Shown piece after piece: positions 7,561-16,754 of a stretch of DNA of 64,000 bases. Made by a program: the position numbers and the translations under genes. Numbering within the stretch: the stretch's first letter is position 1; the number at the start of each line of letters is the position of its first letter. The notes beneath the pieces are model-generated. The model had not been told where the DNA came from and did not search any database. It saw only the letters and a program-made list of their open reading frames with translations. This DNA is from Cellulosimicrobium cellulans (lineage in GTDB: Bacteria; Actinomycetota; Actinomycetes; Actinomycetales; Cellulomonadaceae), in NCBI RefSeq assembly GCF_007679345.1, contig NZ_VEGH01000002.1, forward strand, positions 62,001-126,000, given 5' to 3'.

Positions 7561-8454
7561 CTACTTGAGGCCGACGGTGGCGATGCCCTGGACGAAGTAC
7601 CGCTGCAGCGCGACGAACAGCAGCAGGATCGGCGTGATGACCAGCACCGCGCCGGCCAGCAGCAGGCCGTAGTCGGTCGCCTGCTGGCCCGTCGAGTACA
7701 GGGAGAGCGCGACGGGCAGCGTGTACATGTCCTGGCTCTGCGCCGCGACGAGCGGCCAGAGGAAGTTGTTCCACGAGCCGAGGAACGTGAGGATGCCGAG
7801 CGTCGCGAGGGGCGGGCCGCACAGCGGCATGACGACCCGCGCGAAGATGCGCAGCTCGCCGGCGCCGTCGATCCGGGCGGCCTCCATCAGCGGCTCGGGG
7901 ATGCCGAGCATGAACTGCCGCATGAGGAACACCCCGAGCGGCTGGGTCAGGAACGGCAGGATCAGGGCCGGGTAGGTGTTGAGCAGCCCCAACGAGGTGA
8001 CCTGCACGAACAGCGGCACGAACGTGACGACGCCCGGGACCATCAGCATGACCATGACCAGGGCGAACAGCGCCTTCTTGCCCGGGAAGTCCATCTTGGC
8101 CAGCGCGTAGCCGACCATCGAGCAGAACAGCAGGTTCCCGAGGACGGTCACGACCGCGACGATCACCGAGTTGGTGAAGAACTGCCCGAAGTTCAGGTCG
8201 GTGAACCACCGGCCGAAGTTGTCGACCGTCGGGTCCTGCGGCCAGATGGTCGGCGGCTTCGTGAGGATCTCGCGCTGCGTCTTGACCGAGCCGAGCACCA
8301 TCCAGACGAACGGCAGCAGCCAGAGCAGCACGCCGACGACGAGCACGGTGTAGGTGAGCGCGCGCCCGGTGGGCAGCCGACGGCGGCGCGTCCGGGCCGG
8401 CTGCGCGAGCCGGTCGACGGCCGGGTGCGGCGACGGCGGGGTGATCGTGGACAT
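7561..8454 (-). CDS. Carbohydrate ABC transporter permease (MalG type)
   Basis: Second membrane subunit of the CUT1-type sugar importer, 297 residues. A basic N-terminus precedes about six membrane helices; the EAA loop contacting the ATPase is visible as EAARIDGAGELRIFARVVMP. It ends with the conserved FVQGIATVGLK tail of MalG homologues. No ATPase gene is in the operon, which is normal for actinobacteria that share one MsiK/MalK-type ATPase. ATG at 8454 is preceded by GAGGGGGA, 14 nt after the upstream permease stop. Confidence 0.9.
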   Translation of the reverse strand: MSTITPPSPHPAVDRLAQPARTRRRRLPTGRALTYTVLVVGVLLWLLPFVWMVLGSVKTQREILTKPPTIWPQDPTVDNFGRWFTDLNFGQFFTNSVIVAVVTVLGNLLFCSMVGYALAKMDFPGKKALFALVMVMLMVPGVVTFVPLFVQVTSLGLLNTYPALILPFLTQPLGVFLMRQFMLGIPEPLMEAARIDGAGELRIFARVVMPLCGPPLATLGILTFLGSWNNFLWPLVAAQSQDMYTLPVALSLYSTGQQATDYGLLLAGAVLVITPILLLFVALQRYFVQGIATVGLK

Positions 8455-8468
8455 GGTGCGGATCCCCC

Positions 8469-9425
8469 TCAGTCCTGCGACCGCAGCAGCCGGAACTGCA
8501 GCAGGCTCAGGAGCGCGATGGCCAGGAACAGCACGTAGGACGCCGCGGAGGCGAACCCGTACTTGCCGAAGCCGAACTGCTCGAACGTGTAGAAGGCGGT
8601 CGACAGCGTGGAGTCGAGAGGGCCGCCCTGCGTCATCACGAAGGCCTCCTCGAAGAACTGCAGGTAGCCGACGGAGATGAGCACCGCGCCGAGCAGCAGC
8701 GTCGGGCGGAGCAGCGGCAGCGTGACGCTGCGGAACCGGCGCCACGGGGACGCCCCGTCCATCACCGCGGCCTCCTGGACCTCGGCAGGCACGGACTGCA
8801 GGCCGGCCAGGAAGATCACCATGAGCGTGCCGACGTTGCGCCAGACGGCCATGAGGATCAGCGACGGCAGGGCCCAGGTGGTCGAGCTGAGCCAGTTCGG
8901 CCCCTCGATCCCGACCCAGCCGAGCGCCGTGTTGAGCAGCCCGTCGGGCTGCAGGATGTACCGCCACACCACCGACACGGCGACGATGCTGGTCACGACC
9001 GGGGCGTAGAACCCGACGCGGAACGCCGACCGGAACCGGCTGATCCCGGAGTTCAGCGCGACCGCGAGCGCCAGGGCGACCGCCATCGTCACGGGGATGC
9101 CGACGATCACGAACGTGCCGGTCACGCTGAGGGACTTCAGGAACCGCGCGTCGCCGAACAGCGCGACGTACTGGTCGAGGCCGACGAAGTTCACCGCGAA
9201 CGGCGTGCGCACGTCCCGCGACGTGAAGTCCGTGAACGACATCGCGAACGACGACACCAGCGGCACGAGCATGAAGAACCCGAACACCAGGACGAACGGC
9301 AGCGCGAACATCCACGCGACCATCCCCTGGCGCCGGCGGCGGGCGGCGGCCGGCCCGCGGGAGGGGGCCGGCGCCCGGCCGGGTCGCGTGGACCCGGCCG
9401 GGCGGGGTGCGGCTGTGGTGGTCAT
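8469..9425 (-). CDS. Carbohydrate ABC transporter permease (MalF type)
   Basis: First membrane subunit of the sugar importer, 318 residues, pairing with the next gene's product. A 30-residue basic, Pro-rich N-terminus precedes about six helices; the EAA loop is EAAVMDGASPWRRFRSVTLP. It starts five bases after the binding-protein stop, so the two are probably translationally coupled. The ATG at 9425 lacks a strong ribosome site, which fits coupling. Confidence 0.9.
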   Translation of the reverse strand: MTTTAAPRPAGSTRPGRAPAPSRGPAAARRRRQGMVAWMFALPFVLVFGFFMLVPLVSSFAMSFTDFTSRDVRTPFAVNFVGLDQYVALFGDARFLKSLSVTGTFVIVGIPVTMAVALALAVALNSGISRFRSAFRVGFYAPVVTSIVAVSVVWRYILQPDGLLNTALGWVGIEGPNWLSSTTWALPSLILMAVWRNVGTLMVIFLAGLQSVPAEVQEAAVMDGASPWRRFRSVTLPLLRPTLLLGAVLISVGYLQFFEEAFVMTQGGPLDSTLSTAFYTFEQFGFGKYGFASAASYVLFLAIALLSLLQFRLLRSQD

Positions 9426-9430
9426 GGGGG

Positions 9431-10702
9431 TCAGCCCACGCCGATCGACGTCGCCTGCTGCTGCAGCTCCGCGAGGGCCTCCTCGGGCGCCTCGCCGCTG
9501 ACGGTCATCCGCTCGAGCACGGAGTCGGCGGCCGCGCCGACCTGCACCCACGCGGTGTTCACCGGCGGGGCCTGCGTGTCCTCGAGCTGCTCGCCGAACA
9601 CGGCCAGCTTCTGGTCGTCGGCCAGCGACGGGTCGTCCCACGCGGACTGCTGCGACGGCAGGTCGCCGGTCACGTCGTACCACTGCACCTGGACGTCCGG
9701 CTGGGTCAGCCAGTCGACGAGCTTCCACGCGGCGTCGACGTTGTCGGAGTCCTGGAACACCACCAGGTTGGAGCCGCCCGCGAACGAGGTCGACGACTCG
9801 CCGGCCGGGATGCGCGCGGTGGCGTACTTGTCCTCGAAGCCCTCGCCGCCGAGCGTCGCGAGCTGGCCCATCATGAACGGGCCGTCGATGAGCATCGGGG
9901 TGGTGCCGGCGACGAACTCCGCCTCCTGGGCGCCCGCGCTGCGGTCGGCCGAGGCGTTGGCGATCCCGTCCGAGAAGAACGACGTGTAGTACTCGTAGGC
10001 CTCGACCATCTCCGGGGTGTCGAGCGTCCACTCGGTCTGGTCGTCGTTCATCAGGCTCGCGCCGTTCGACCACGGGGCCCACAGCGAGCCCTGGAACGAG
10101 TCGTTGCCCGCGGACTGCAGCCGGATGCCGTAGTCGGCGCCCGCCTTCGCCTGCATGTCGGCGGCCATCTGCTTGAGGTCCTCCTGCGTGGCCGGCGCCT
10201 CGGTCCAGCCCGCCTGCTCGGCCAGGTCGGTCCGGTAGTAGAGGACGCGGGTGTCCACGTACCAGGGGACGCCGATCGCCGTGCCGTCCAGCTCGGCGGT
10301 ACCGAGGGAGCCCTCGAAGATGCCGCTGGTGTCGATGGCGTCCGGGACCGGGGCGAACGCGTCGCCGAACTCGGCCATCCACGTGGTGCCCATCATGGCG
10401 ACGTCCGGGGTCGTGCCCGCGGCGATCGCGGTCTGGAACTTGTCGCGCGCGGCGTCCCACGGGATCGGCACGACCTCGATGTCGACGTCCGGGTTGGCGT
10501 CGGTGAACTCCTGCACGAAGTCGGGCAGGGCCTCGCCCTCGGCACCCATCGCCCACACGGTCAGCTCGCCCGAGGCGGCGCCCTCGGACAGGGTCGCGGC
10601 GTCGGTGGCCGCGCCGCCGGTGTCGTCGGAGCGGCCGCACGCGGTCAGTGCGGTCAGGGCGAGCGCGGTCGCGACGGCGACGCGCGCAGCGGGACGGATC
10701 AT
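9431..10702 (-). CDS. Sugar ABC transporter substrate-binding lipoprotein
   Basis: Extracellular binding protein of the importer, 423 residues. The signal peptide ends in lipobox LTAC, so it is anchored to the membrane through Cys22. The fold is cluster B (MalE/CUT1): EFTDANPDVDIEVVPIPWDAARDKF near the start, a central DTRVLYYRTDL strand, and GGSNLVVFQDS. ATG follows GGAGGA at good spacing. It is first in a four-gene operon with two permeases and a GH1 enzyme, suggesting beta-glucoside or cellodextrin uptake. Confidence 0.9.
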   Translation of the reverse strand: MIRPAARVAVATALALTALTACGRSDDTGGAATDAATLSEGAASGELTVWAMGAEGEALPDFVQEFTDANPDVDIEVVPIPWDAARDKFQTAIAAGTTPDVAMMGTTWMAEFGDAFAPVPDAIDTSGIFEGSLGTAELDGTAIGVPWYVDTRVLYYRTDLAEQAGWTEAPATQEDLKQMAADMQAKAGADYGIRLQSAGNDSFQGSLWAPWSNGASLMNDDQTEWTLDTPEMVEAYEYYTSFFSDGIANASADRSAGAQEAEFVAGTTPMLIDGPFMMGQLATLGGEGFEDKYATARIPAGESSTSFAGGSNLVVFQDSDNVDAAWKLVDWLTQPDVQVQWYDVTGDLPSQQSAWDDPSLADDQKLAVFGEQLEDTQAPPVNTAWVQVGAAADSVLERMTVSGEAPEEALAELQQQATSIGVG

Positions 10703-10758
10703 GGTGCGTTCCTCCTCGAACGGACGGGGCGGCGCGGTCGGCGGGCGCCTCGCGCTTC

Positions 10759-10793
10759 TATGCGCTTAGATCATGGGAGATGTTATGCGCATA
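10759..10793. promoter_or_regulatory. Paired operator for the sugar-operon LacI regulator
   Basis: Two 10-nt sites 25 nt apart, TATGCGCTTA (10759-10768) and the perfect palindrome TATGCGCATA (10784-10793), lie in an unusually AT-rich island between the divergent binding-protein and lacI genes. LacI-family operators are palindromes with a central CG, which both sites have. Either site could overlap the -10 of one promoter, for example TAGAAT at 10792-10797 on the plus strand. Confidence 0.6.
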
Positions 10794-10871
10794 GAATGAC
10801 CGGCGCAAGGGGGACCGGCTCGGGGCGCCGGAGCCCCTACCATCGTGCGGGGCCCCCGAGGAGGTGGTGCA

Positions 10872-11966
10872 GTGCCGCGTCGACCGACCGTCTACGACGT
10901 CGCCGAGCGCGCGGGGGTGTCGATCGCCACCGTGTCGTTCACGTTCCGCCAGCCCGAGCGGGTGCGCGACTCGACCCGCGCCGCGGTGCTCGTCGCCGCG
11001 AGCGAGCTCGGCTACGTGCCGAACGCGAGCGCACGGGGCCTCGCGCACGGGCGCACCGGCGCGCTCGGCCTGTACTCGTTCGACCTCATGCTCGCCGCGC
11101 CGCAGAAGGGCGCCGACGGCGCGCTGCCGGTCGCGACCCCGATGCCGCCCGACGACACCGACCCCGACGCCGACCCGCGCGCCTTCCCGCTGTACGTGGA
11201 CGAGGTGCAGCGCGGCTTCGAGCTCGAGTGCTGGCAGCGCGGTCAGGCCCTGCTGCTCAGCAGCGGCAGCGGGTCCGGCGCGTCCGTGACGGAGGTCGCC
11301 GGCCGTGTCGACGGCCTCGCGGTGTTCCCCGGCCCGACGCCCGTCGGCACGCTGGAGAACGTCGCGCGGCGCATCCCCGTCGTCGCGTTCAGCACCCCGC
11401 CGGTCGCCGACGGCCTGCACCACATCGGCGTCGACAACCGCGCCGGGATGCGGGACGTGGTCGACCACCTGGTCCGCGACCACGACCTGCGGGACCTGGG
11501 GTTCGTCGGCCGGCTCACCACCCCCGACTACGCGGAGCGGTTCGCGGGGTTCCGCGAGGCCGTCGCCGCCGCCGGGCTGCCCGAGCCCGCCGAGCCGCTC
11601 GACCCCACCGACCTCGCCGAGCCGCACCGGTTCGAGGTGCTGGCCGCGCTCGCCGCCGAGGACCGGCTGCCGCGGGCGCTGGTGTGCGCGAGCGACCAGC
11701 TGGCCCTCGGCGTGCTCGACCTGCTCGCCGCGCGCGGGGTCCCCGTGCCGGAGCGGGTCGTGGTGACCGGGTTCGACGGCATCCTCGCCGGACGCCTGGC
11801 GCGGCCGTCGCTCACGACCGTGCGGCAGCCGATGGCCGCGATGGGGCGGCTCGCGGTGCAGGTGCTCGTGCGGCACGCCGGGGCGCCCGCGCAGGAGCCG
11901 GAGTCGCACCGGCTGCCCGTGCGCGTGGTGCGCCGCGAGTCCTGCGGCTGCCCGCCACCGGCCTGA
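10872..11966 (+). CDS. LacI-family regulator of the sugar operon
   Basis: Transcription factor of 364 residues, divergent from the sugar ABC/GH1 operon and presumably its ligand-released repressor. The N-terminal HTH (TVYDVAERAGVSIATVSFTF) is followed by the hinge and a periplasmic-binding-protein-like sensor. The recognition helix reads VSFTFR instead of the common VSRALN, so its operator should differ from the classical one, agreeing with the TATGCGCATA sites. The sensor has a long insert (about residues 85-110, rich in Pro/Asp). GTG at 10872 has GAGGAGG seven bases upstream and is preferred over the in-frame ATG at 10845. The end is Cys-rich (ESCGCPP). Confidence 0.88.
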   Translation: MPRRPTVYDVAERAGVSIATVSFTFRQPERVRDSTRAAVLVAASELGYVPNASARGLAHGRTGALGLYSFDLMLAAPQKGADGALPVATPMPPDDTDPDADPRAFPLYVDEVQRGFELECWQRGQALLLSSGSGSGASVTEVAGRVDGLAVFPGPTPVGTLENVARRIPVVAFSTPPVADGLHHIGVDNRAGMRDVVDHLVRDHDLRDLGFVGRLTTPDYAERFAGFREAVAAAGLPEPAEPLDPTDLAEPHRFEVLAALAAEDRLPRALVCASDQLALGVLDLLAARGVPVPERVVVTGFDGILAGRLARPSLTTVRQPMAAMGRLAVQVLVRHAGAPAQEPESHRLPVRVVRRESCGCPPPA

Positions 11967-11990
11967 GCCGGCGGGGGACGGGCGGCGCGG

Positions 11991-12884
11991 TCAGCCCGCC
12001 GCGTGCTCGCGGACGTGGCGGACCAGCGCGGCCGTCGCCGCGGACGGCCGCCGGTCGCGCGGCACCGCGAGCGCCAGCGGCCAGCGCGGCCCGGTGGCGA
12101 GCGCGACCGCCGGGAGGTCGGGCGCGGCCTCGGCGGTGAACCGCGGCACGATCGCGACCCCCAGCCCGTGCCGGACGTAGCCCGCCACGGTCCCGATGTC
12201 GGCGACCTCGACGGTGACCCGCCGCTCCAGCCCGGCCGCGGCGAACGCCGCGTCCGTCGCCACCCGGTTGCCGTAGCCGGCGGGCGAGTCGATGAAGTCG
12301 AGCGCCGCGACCTCGGCGAGGTCGACCGGGCGCCCGCCCGCCCGGTCCGCGAGGTCGTGACCCGGGGGGACGAGGAGGTCCATCGGCGCCGAGGCGAGGT
12401 CGAGCAGCCGCACGCCCGGCGCCGCCCCGCCCGGCACGGACACGAACGCGAGATCCAGGTGCCGGTCCGCCACCGCGGCGGCCAGCCCCGCCGAGCCCGA
12501 GGTGGACGCGCTGAGCCGCAGCGCGACGCCCGGGTGCGCGCGGTGGAAGGCGCCGAGGAGCGCGGGCACGTCGACCAGGCCGACCGACGGCATGGTCCCG
12601 ACCCGCACGGTCCCGGTGAGCCCGCCGCGCACCAGCTCGACCGCCTCGCGGGCGTCGCGGGCCGCGTCCAGGGCGGCCCGGGCGTGCGGCAGCAGGGCCG
12701 CCCCGGCGTCGGTCAGCGCGACCCGGCGGGGCCCGCGGGTCAGCAGCGGCGCGCCGACCTCGCGCTCGAGCGCCTGCACCGACGCGGACACGGCGGACTG
12801 CACGAGCAGCAGCCGCCCGGCCGCGGCGGTGAACGTGCCCTCCTCGACGACCGCGACGAACGCGCCGAGCTGACGGAGCTCCAT
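11991..12884 (-). CDS. LysR-family transcriptional regulator
   Basis: Protein of 297 residues with the N-terminal winged HTH (RQLGAFVAVVEEGTFTAAAGRL) and a C-terminal two-lobed effector domain starting near residue 90 (GTVRVGTMPSVGL). It diverges from an MFS efflux-type transporter with a 120-nt gap, the usual layout of a LysR regulator and its target. The effector is unknown. The ATG has TAGCCT six bases upstream, so the mRNA is probably leaderless. Confidence 0.88.
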   Translation of the reverse strand: MELRQLGAFVAVVEEGTFTAAAGRLLLVQSAVSASVQALEREVGAPLLTRGPRRVALTDAGAALLPHARAALDAARDAREAVELVRGGLTGTVRVGTMPSVGLVDVPALLGAFHRAHPGVALRLSASTSGSAGLAAAVADRHLDLAFVSVPGGAAPGVRLLDLASAPMDLLVPPGHDLADRAGGRPVDLAEVAALDFIDSPAGYGNRVATDAAFAAAGLERRVTVEVADIGTVAGYVRHGLGVAIVPRFTAEAAPDLPAVALATGPRWPLALAVPRDRRPSAATAALVRHVREHAAG

Positions 12885-12890
12885 CGACCC

Positions 12891-12896
12891 AGGCTA
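12891..12896 (-). promoter_or_regulatory. -10 of the lysR gene (leaderless)
   Basis: TAGCCT on the minus strand, six bases before the ATG, so transcription should start at or next to the start codon. It abuts the palindrome at 12896-12910, consistent with autorepression. Confidence 0.5.
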
Positions 12897-12910
12897 TCGC
12901 TGTCGGCGAT
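12896..12910. promoter_or_regulatory. Candidate LysR binding palindrome
   Basis: ATCGC-TGTCG-GCGAT, 5-bp arms around 5 nt, in the lysR/MFS intergenic region and touching the lysR -10. LysR sites are typically short interrupted palindromes of about 15 nt. A second small palindrome ATCCaGGAT follows near 12918. Confidence 0.35.
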
Positions 12911-13004
12911 GGCAGGTATCCAGGATCAGTGTTGGACGCGATGGGTCGGCGGGGCGCACCGTGGCGGGGCACGCGCACCCCGACCGAGAGGACGGCCGCC
13001 CGAC

Positions 13005-14318
13005 ATGTCCACCCCCACGCTCCACCGCTCCGGCCGGGCCGCCGCGCCGACGGTGGCCGACCGCCCCGCGTCCGCGACGAACGCGCCGCACGCCGCGCCC
13101 GCCGCCCCGCCCGCGCCCACCGCGTCCGCCGGCCGGCACCGCGCCGGCTTCTGGCTGGTCGCCGCGGCCTTCCTCGCCACCATGGCGTTCTCGACCGTCC
13201 CCGCGCCGCTCTACCCGCTCTACCAGGCGGCCGACGGGTTCTCGACGTTCACCGTCACCGTCGTGTTCGCGGCGTACGCGGTGGGCGTCGCGCTCGCGCT
13301 CGTGCTCGCGGGTCACGTGTCGGACTGGCTCGGGCGGCGCCGGGTGCTGCTCCCCGCGCTCGCCCTGGAGCTCGCCGCCGCCGCCCTGTTCCTGTCCGGG
13401 ACGGGCCTGGCGACGCTGCTGGCCGCCCGGTTCGTCAGCGGGCTCGGCGTCGGGATGCTGACCGCGACGGCCACCGCCCACCTCGCCGAGCTGCACGCCG
13501 CGCACCGGCCCGGGGACGGCGGGCACCGGCCGCAGGTGGTCGCCGTCGTGGCGAACATCGGCGGGCTGGGCGCCGGGGCGCTCGCCGCCGGGGCGCTCGC
13601 GCAGACCGGCGTCGCCCCGCTGCGGCTCTCCTACGCGGTGTTCGCCGGGCTGCTGCTGCTCGGCGTCGTCGGCGTGCTGATCGCGCCGGAGACGGTCCGA
13701 CGCCCCGCGGCCCGCCCCACGTACCGCCCGCAGCGCCCGCGCCGGGCGGGCGGGGACCCCGCCGCGCAGCGCCTCGCGTACGCCGCGGCGTTCGCGTCGT
13801 TCGCGGTGTTCGGGGTGTTCACGTCGGTCGCCCCGGGGTTCGTGGGCGGCACGCTGCACCACACCTCGCGGCTCCTCGCCGGGCTCGTGGTCTTCGTCGT
13901 GTTCGGCGCCGCGGCCGCGGTGCAGGCGGCCACCACCCGGGTGCGGCCGGCGACGCGCCTGCGGGCGGGCCTCGTCGCGCAGGCGGGCGGGCTGGTCGTG
14001 CTGACCGCCGGGATGCTCGCCGCGAGGCTCGACGTGTTCCTCGTCGGCGGGCTGGTCACCGGTGCGGGGGCCGGGCTGCTGTTCGCGGCCGCGTCGGGCA
14101 CGGTGGCGGCCCTCGCGGCGCCGCACCAGCGCGGCGAGGCGCTGGCGGGGCTGTTCCTGGTGGCGTACCTCGGGCTGAGCCTGCCCGCGATGGGCCTCGG
14201 CCTGCTGGCCCGGGTCCTGCCGCAGGCGACGGCGATGGCGCTGCTGGCCGGCGCGCTGCTGGTGCTGCTCGCGGCGCTCGCCGCGGCGGCCCACCGCACG
14301 CGCACGCCCCGCCCCTGA
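13005..14318 (+). CDS. MFS transporter, probable efflux
   Basis: Major facilitator protein of 437 residues with about 12 membrane helices after a 45-residue Ala/Pro-rich cytoplasmic N-terminus. The loop 2-3 motif GHVSDWLGRRRVLLPAL is the MFS motif A; TLAARF-type helix 4 follows. It resembles drug/metabolite exporters rather than sugar porters. ATG at 13005. Divergent from the LysR gene, which likely controls it. Substrate unknown. Confidence 0.82.
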   Translation: MSTPTLHRSGRAAAPTVADRPASATNAPHAAPAAPPAPTASAGRHRAGFWLVAAAFLATMAFSTVPAPLYPLYQAADGFSTFTVTVVFAAYAVGVALALVLAGHVSDWLGRRRVLLPALALELAAAALFLSGTGLATLLAARFVSGLGVGMLTATATAHLAELHAAHRPGDGGHRPQVVAVVANIGGLGAGALAAGALAQTGVAPLRLSYAVFAGLLLLGVVGVLIAPETVRRPAARPTYRPQRPRRAGGDPAAQRLAYAAAFASFAVFGVFTSVAPGFVGGTLHHTSRLLAGLVVFVVFGAAAAVQAATTRVRPATRLRAGLVAQAGGLVVLTAGMLAARLDVFLVGGLVTGAGAGLLFAAASGTVAALAAPHQRGEALAGLFLVAYLGLSLPAMGLGLLARVLPQATAMALLAGALLVLLAALAAAAHRTRTPRP

Positions 14319-14370
14319 CGCCCTCCCGCCGGGTCTGGCGCAGCGGGCGGCGGGCGGGTGGCGCGCGGCG

Positions 14371-15630
14371 TCAGACGCCCAGGTAGCGGCGGAGCTGGCG
14401 GACCGCGGCGCGGCCCGCGCGGTTCGCGCCGACCGTGCTCGCGCTGGGCCCGTACCCGACGAGCTGCACCCGCGGGTCCGCGACGACGCGGGTGCCGTCC
14501 ATGACGATCCCGCCGCCGGTCCCGCGCAGCCCGAGCGGCCGCAGGTGGTCGAGCGCCGCGCGGAACCCGGTCGCCCACAGCACCGCGTCCGCCGCCACGT
14601 GCACCGGGCCCGTGACCCAGCCGTCGGCGAGCGGGCCCGCCGCGGCGGCCTCGTCCCACTCCGCCCCGTCGGGCACCAGCCGGGCGAACACCGGCCGCGC
14701 CACCAGGACCCCGCGGGCGATCCCGTCGCGGTACTCGTCGGTGAGCGGCAGACCGGTCGCCGCGACGATGCTCTGCGGGGGCAGCCCGGCGCGGGTCCGC
14801 TCGTCGACCCGGGCGACCGCCTCGCGCCCGAGCTCCGGGCTGAACCCGGCGTCCCGCCAGTCCGGCGGGCGGCGGGTGACCCAGGTGGTGGACGCCGCGA
14901 CGGGGTGGATCGCGAGCAGGTGCTGCACGGCGGAGATGCCCCCGCCGACGACGAGCACCCGGCGGCCGGCGAACTCCTCGGGCGACCGGTAGTCGTGGGT
15001 GTGCCGCTGGATCCCGGCGAACGAGCCCGCGCCCGGGTAGGTCGGCCAGAACGGCCGGGTCCAGGTGCCGGTGGCGTTCACGAGGGCGCGCGCGTGCCAG
15101 GTGCGGCGCACCCTCCGCCGCGCCGTCGCCGCCTCCGCCCGGCAGGCCCCGGCCCCGCCGCCCAGGCCGTCGTCCGGGTCGGGCGCGGGTGCGGGCACGC
15201 GCTCCGTCTCCTCGGTCTCGACGGCGAGCAGCCGCTGCGGCCCGCCGACGTCGCGGACCCGGCGCACCTCGACGGGCCGGCGCACCGCCAGCCCGAGGTC
15301 GCGCTCGTAGGAGCCGAAGTACCGGGTGAGGGCGCGGCTGGCGGGCTCGTCGGTGTCGAAGGTGGGCAGCGGCCGGCCGGGCAGCTCGTAGACGCCGTTG
15401 ACCGTGCGCATCGTGAGGCCGGGCCAGCGCTCGCGCCACGCCCCGCCGGGCCCGGCGGCCGCGTCGAGCACCACGTAGGTCGGACGGCCGACGTCGGCGC
15501 TGCCGTCGGACGTGGCCGACGCCGGCACGAACCCCGAGCGCGCCAGGTGGGCCGCCACGGCGAGCCCGGCCTGCCCGGCGCCGACGACCACGACGTCCGC
15601 CGAGGCGGCGTTCGGGATCTCGTCGGGCAT
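14371..15630 (-). CDS. FAD-dependent monooxygenase / flavin-containing oxidoreductase
   Basis: Flavoprotein of 419 residues related to FMO/YwrO-type monooxygenases that oxidise S, N or C atoms using NADPH and O2. The N-terminal FAD motif is VVVVGAGQAGLAVAAHL (GxGxxG), a second dinucleotide motif VLVVGGGISAVQHL (NADPH) lies near the middle, and ATGFRAAL is the late FAD-fold motif. A 25-residue Ala/Arg/Gly insert sits around residues 150-180. Divergent from mshD. Substrate unknown; the mycothiol neighbour does not prove a thiol substrate. Confidence 0.82.
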   Translation of the reverse strand: MPDEIPNAASADVVVVGAGQAGLAVAAHLARSGFVPASATSDGSADVGRPTYVVLDAAAGPGGAWRERWPGLTMRTVNGVYELPGRPLPTFDTDEPASRALTRYFGSYERDLGLAVRRPVEVRRVRDVGGPQRLLAVETEETERVPAPAPDPDDGLGGGAGACRAEAATARRRVRRTWHARALVNATGTWTRPFWPTYPGAGSFAGIQRHTHDYRSPEEFAGRRVLVVGGGISAVQHLLAIHPVAASTTWVTRRPPDWRDAGFSPELGREAVARVDERTRAGLPPQSIVAATGLPLTDEYRDGIARGVLVARPVFARLVPDGAEWDEAAAAGPLADGWVTGPVHVAADAVLWATGFRAALDHLRPLGLRGTGGGIVMDGTRVVADPRVQLVGYGPSASTVGANRAGRAAVRQLRRYLGV

Positions 15631-15828
15631 GACTGGTCCAACGCGGCGCCGGCGCCGGTCGTTCCCCGTGCGCGCCGCCGCGCACCGATCGACCGCGGTG
15701 GAGCGCGTCGACCGCGGTACCTCCGGCTGCCGCGCTCGGCGGCACCTGCCGCGCTCGGCGGCTCCCGGTGCCGCGGCGGCGCACGGCCGGTGCACGCGGT
15801 CGTCCGCGCAAGGTGGTGGGATGGGGAC

Positions 15829-16728
15829 GTGCCCGATCTCACCAGCCGCACCGGCGCCCTGCCCGCCGCCACCGCCGCCGCCGTGCGCGACCTCGCCGCC
15901 GCCGCGGGTGCGCACGACGGGGTCGCCCCGCTCTCCGAGCAGCCGCTGCTCTGGCTCACCGGCGGCGGTCCGGACGTCGTGCACCTGCTGGCCGGCGAGG
16001 ACGCGGCCCCCGTGGGCTACGCCCAGGTCGACCTCCGCGACCCGACCCTCGCCACCGCCGAGGTCGTCGTCGCCCCGGCCGCGCGCCGCCGCGGCACCGG
16101 CACCGCCCTGCTCGACGCCGCCCTGGCCGCGACCCGGGCCCGTGGGGGCGAGGCCGTGGCCGTCTGGGCGCACGGGGACGTCGCGCCCGCGCGGGCGCTC
16201 GCCGCGGCCCGCGGCCTGCCGGCCGTCCGCGAGCTGTGGCAGATGGCCCTCGACCCACTGGTGGCCCCGGACCCGGACGCCGCTCCGCTGCCCGCCGGCG
16301 TCACGGTGCGGGCCTTCGAACCGGGGCGCGACGAGGAAGCGTGGGTCGCCGTCAACGCGCGCGCGTTCGGGCAGCACCCCGAGCAGGGCCGGCTGACCCG
16401 CGCGGACCTCGAGGCCCGCCAGGCCGAGCCGTGGTTCGACCCGGCCGGGTTCCTGCTCGCCGAGGAGGACGGCCGGCTGGTCGGCTTCGGGTGGACCAAG
16501 GTCGCGGAGCCCGGCGAGGGCGAGATCTACGCCCTCGGCGTCGACCCCGCCGCCCAGGGCCGGCGGCTGGGCCCCGCGCTCACCGCGCGGATGCTGGCGC
16601 ACCTGGCCGGGCGCCGGGTACCGCGCGTGGTGCTCTACACCGAGGGAGACAACGCACCGGCGATCCGGGTGTACCGGGCGGCGGGGTTCGACCGGTCCGC
16701 TGTGGACGTGGTGTACCGGGTCGGGTGA
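15829..16728 (+). CDS. mshD: Mycothiol synthase (MshD)
   Basis: Acetylates the cysteine of Cys-GlcN-Ins with acetyl-CoA, the last step of mycothiol synthesis. The 299-residue protein has two tandem GNAT domains: an N-terminal one with VVVAPAARRRGTGTALLDAAL and a C-terminal one with ALGVDPAAQGRRLGPALTARM, followed by LYTEGDNAPAIRVYRAAGFDR. The double-GNAT layout and length are those of MshD. Mycothiol is actinobacteria-specific, which helps place the organism. GTG at 15829 is the only reasonable start in this frame; TGGGAT six bases upstream may make it leaderless. Confidence 0.92.
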   Translation: MPDLTSRTGALPAATAAAVRDLAAAAGAHDGVAPLSEQPLLWLTGGGPDVVHLLAGEDAAPVGYAQVDLRDPTLATAEVVVAPAARRRGTGTALLDAALAATRARGGEAVAVWAHGDVAPARALAAARGLPAVRELWQMALDPLVAPDPDAAPLPAGVTVRAFEPGRDEEAWVAVNARAFGQHPEQGRLTRADLEARQAEPWFDPAGFLLAEEDGRLVGFGWTKVAEPGEGEIYALGVDPAAQGRRLGPALTARMLAHLAGRRVPRVVLYTEGDNAPAIRVYRAAGFDRSAVDVVYRVG

Positions 16729-16754
16729 CCCGGGGCCTCGGGAGCGTCCGCGCG

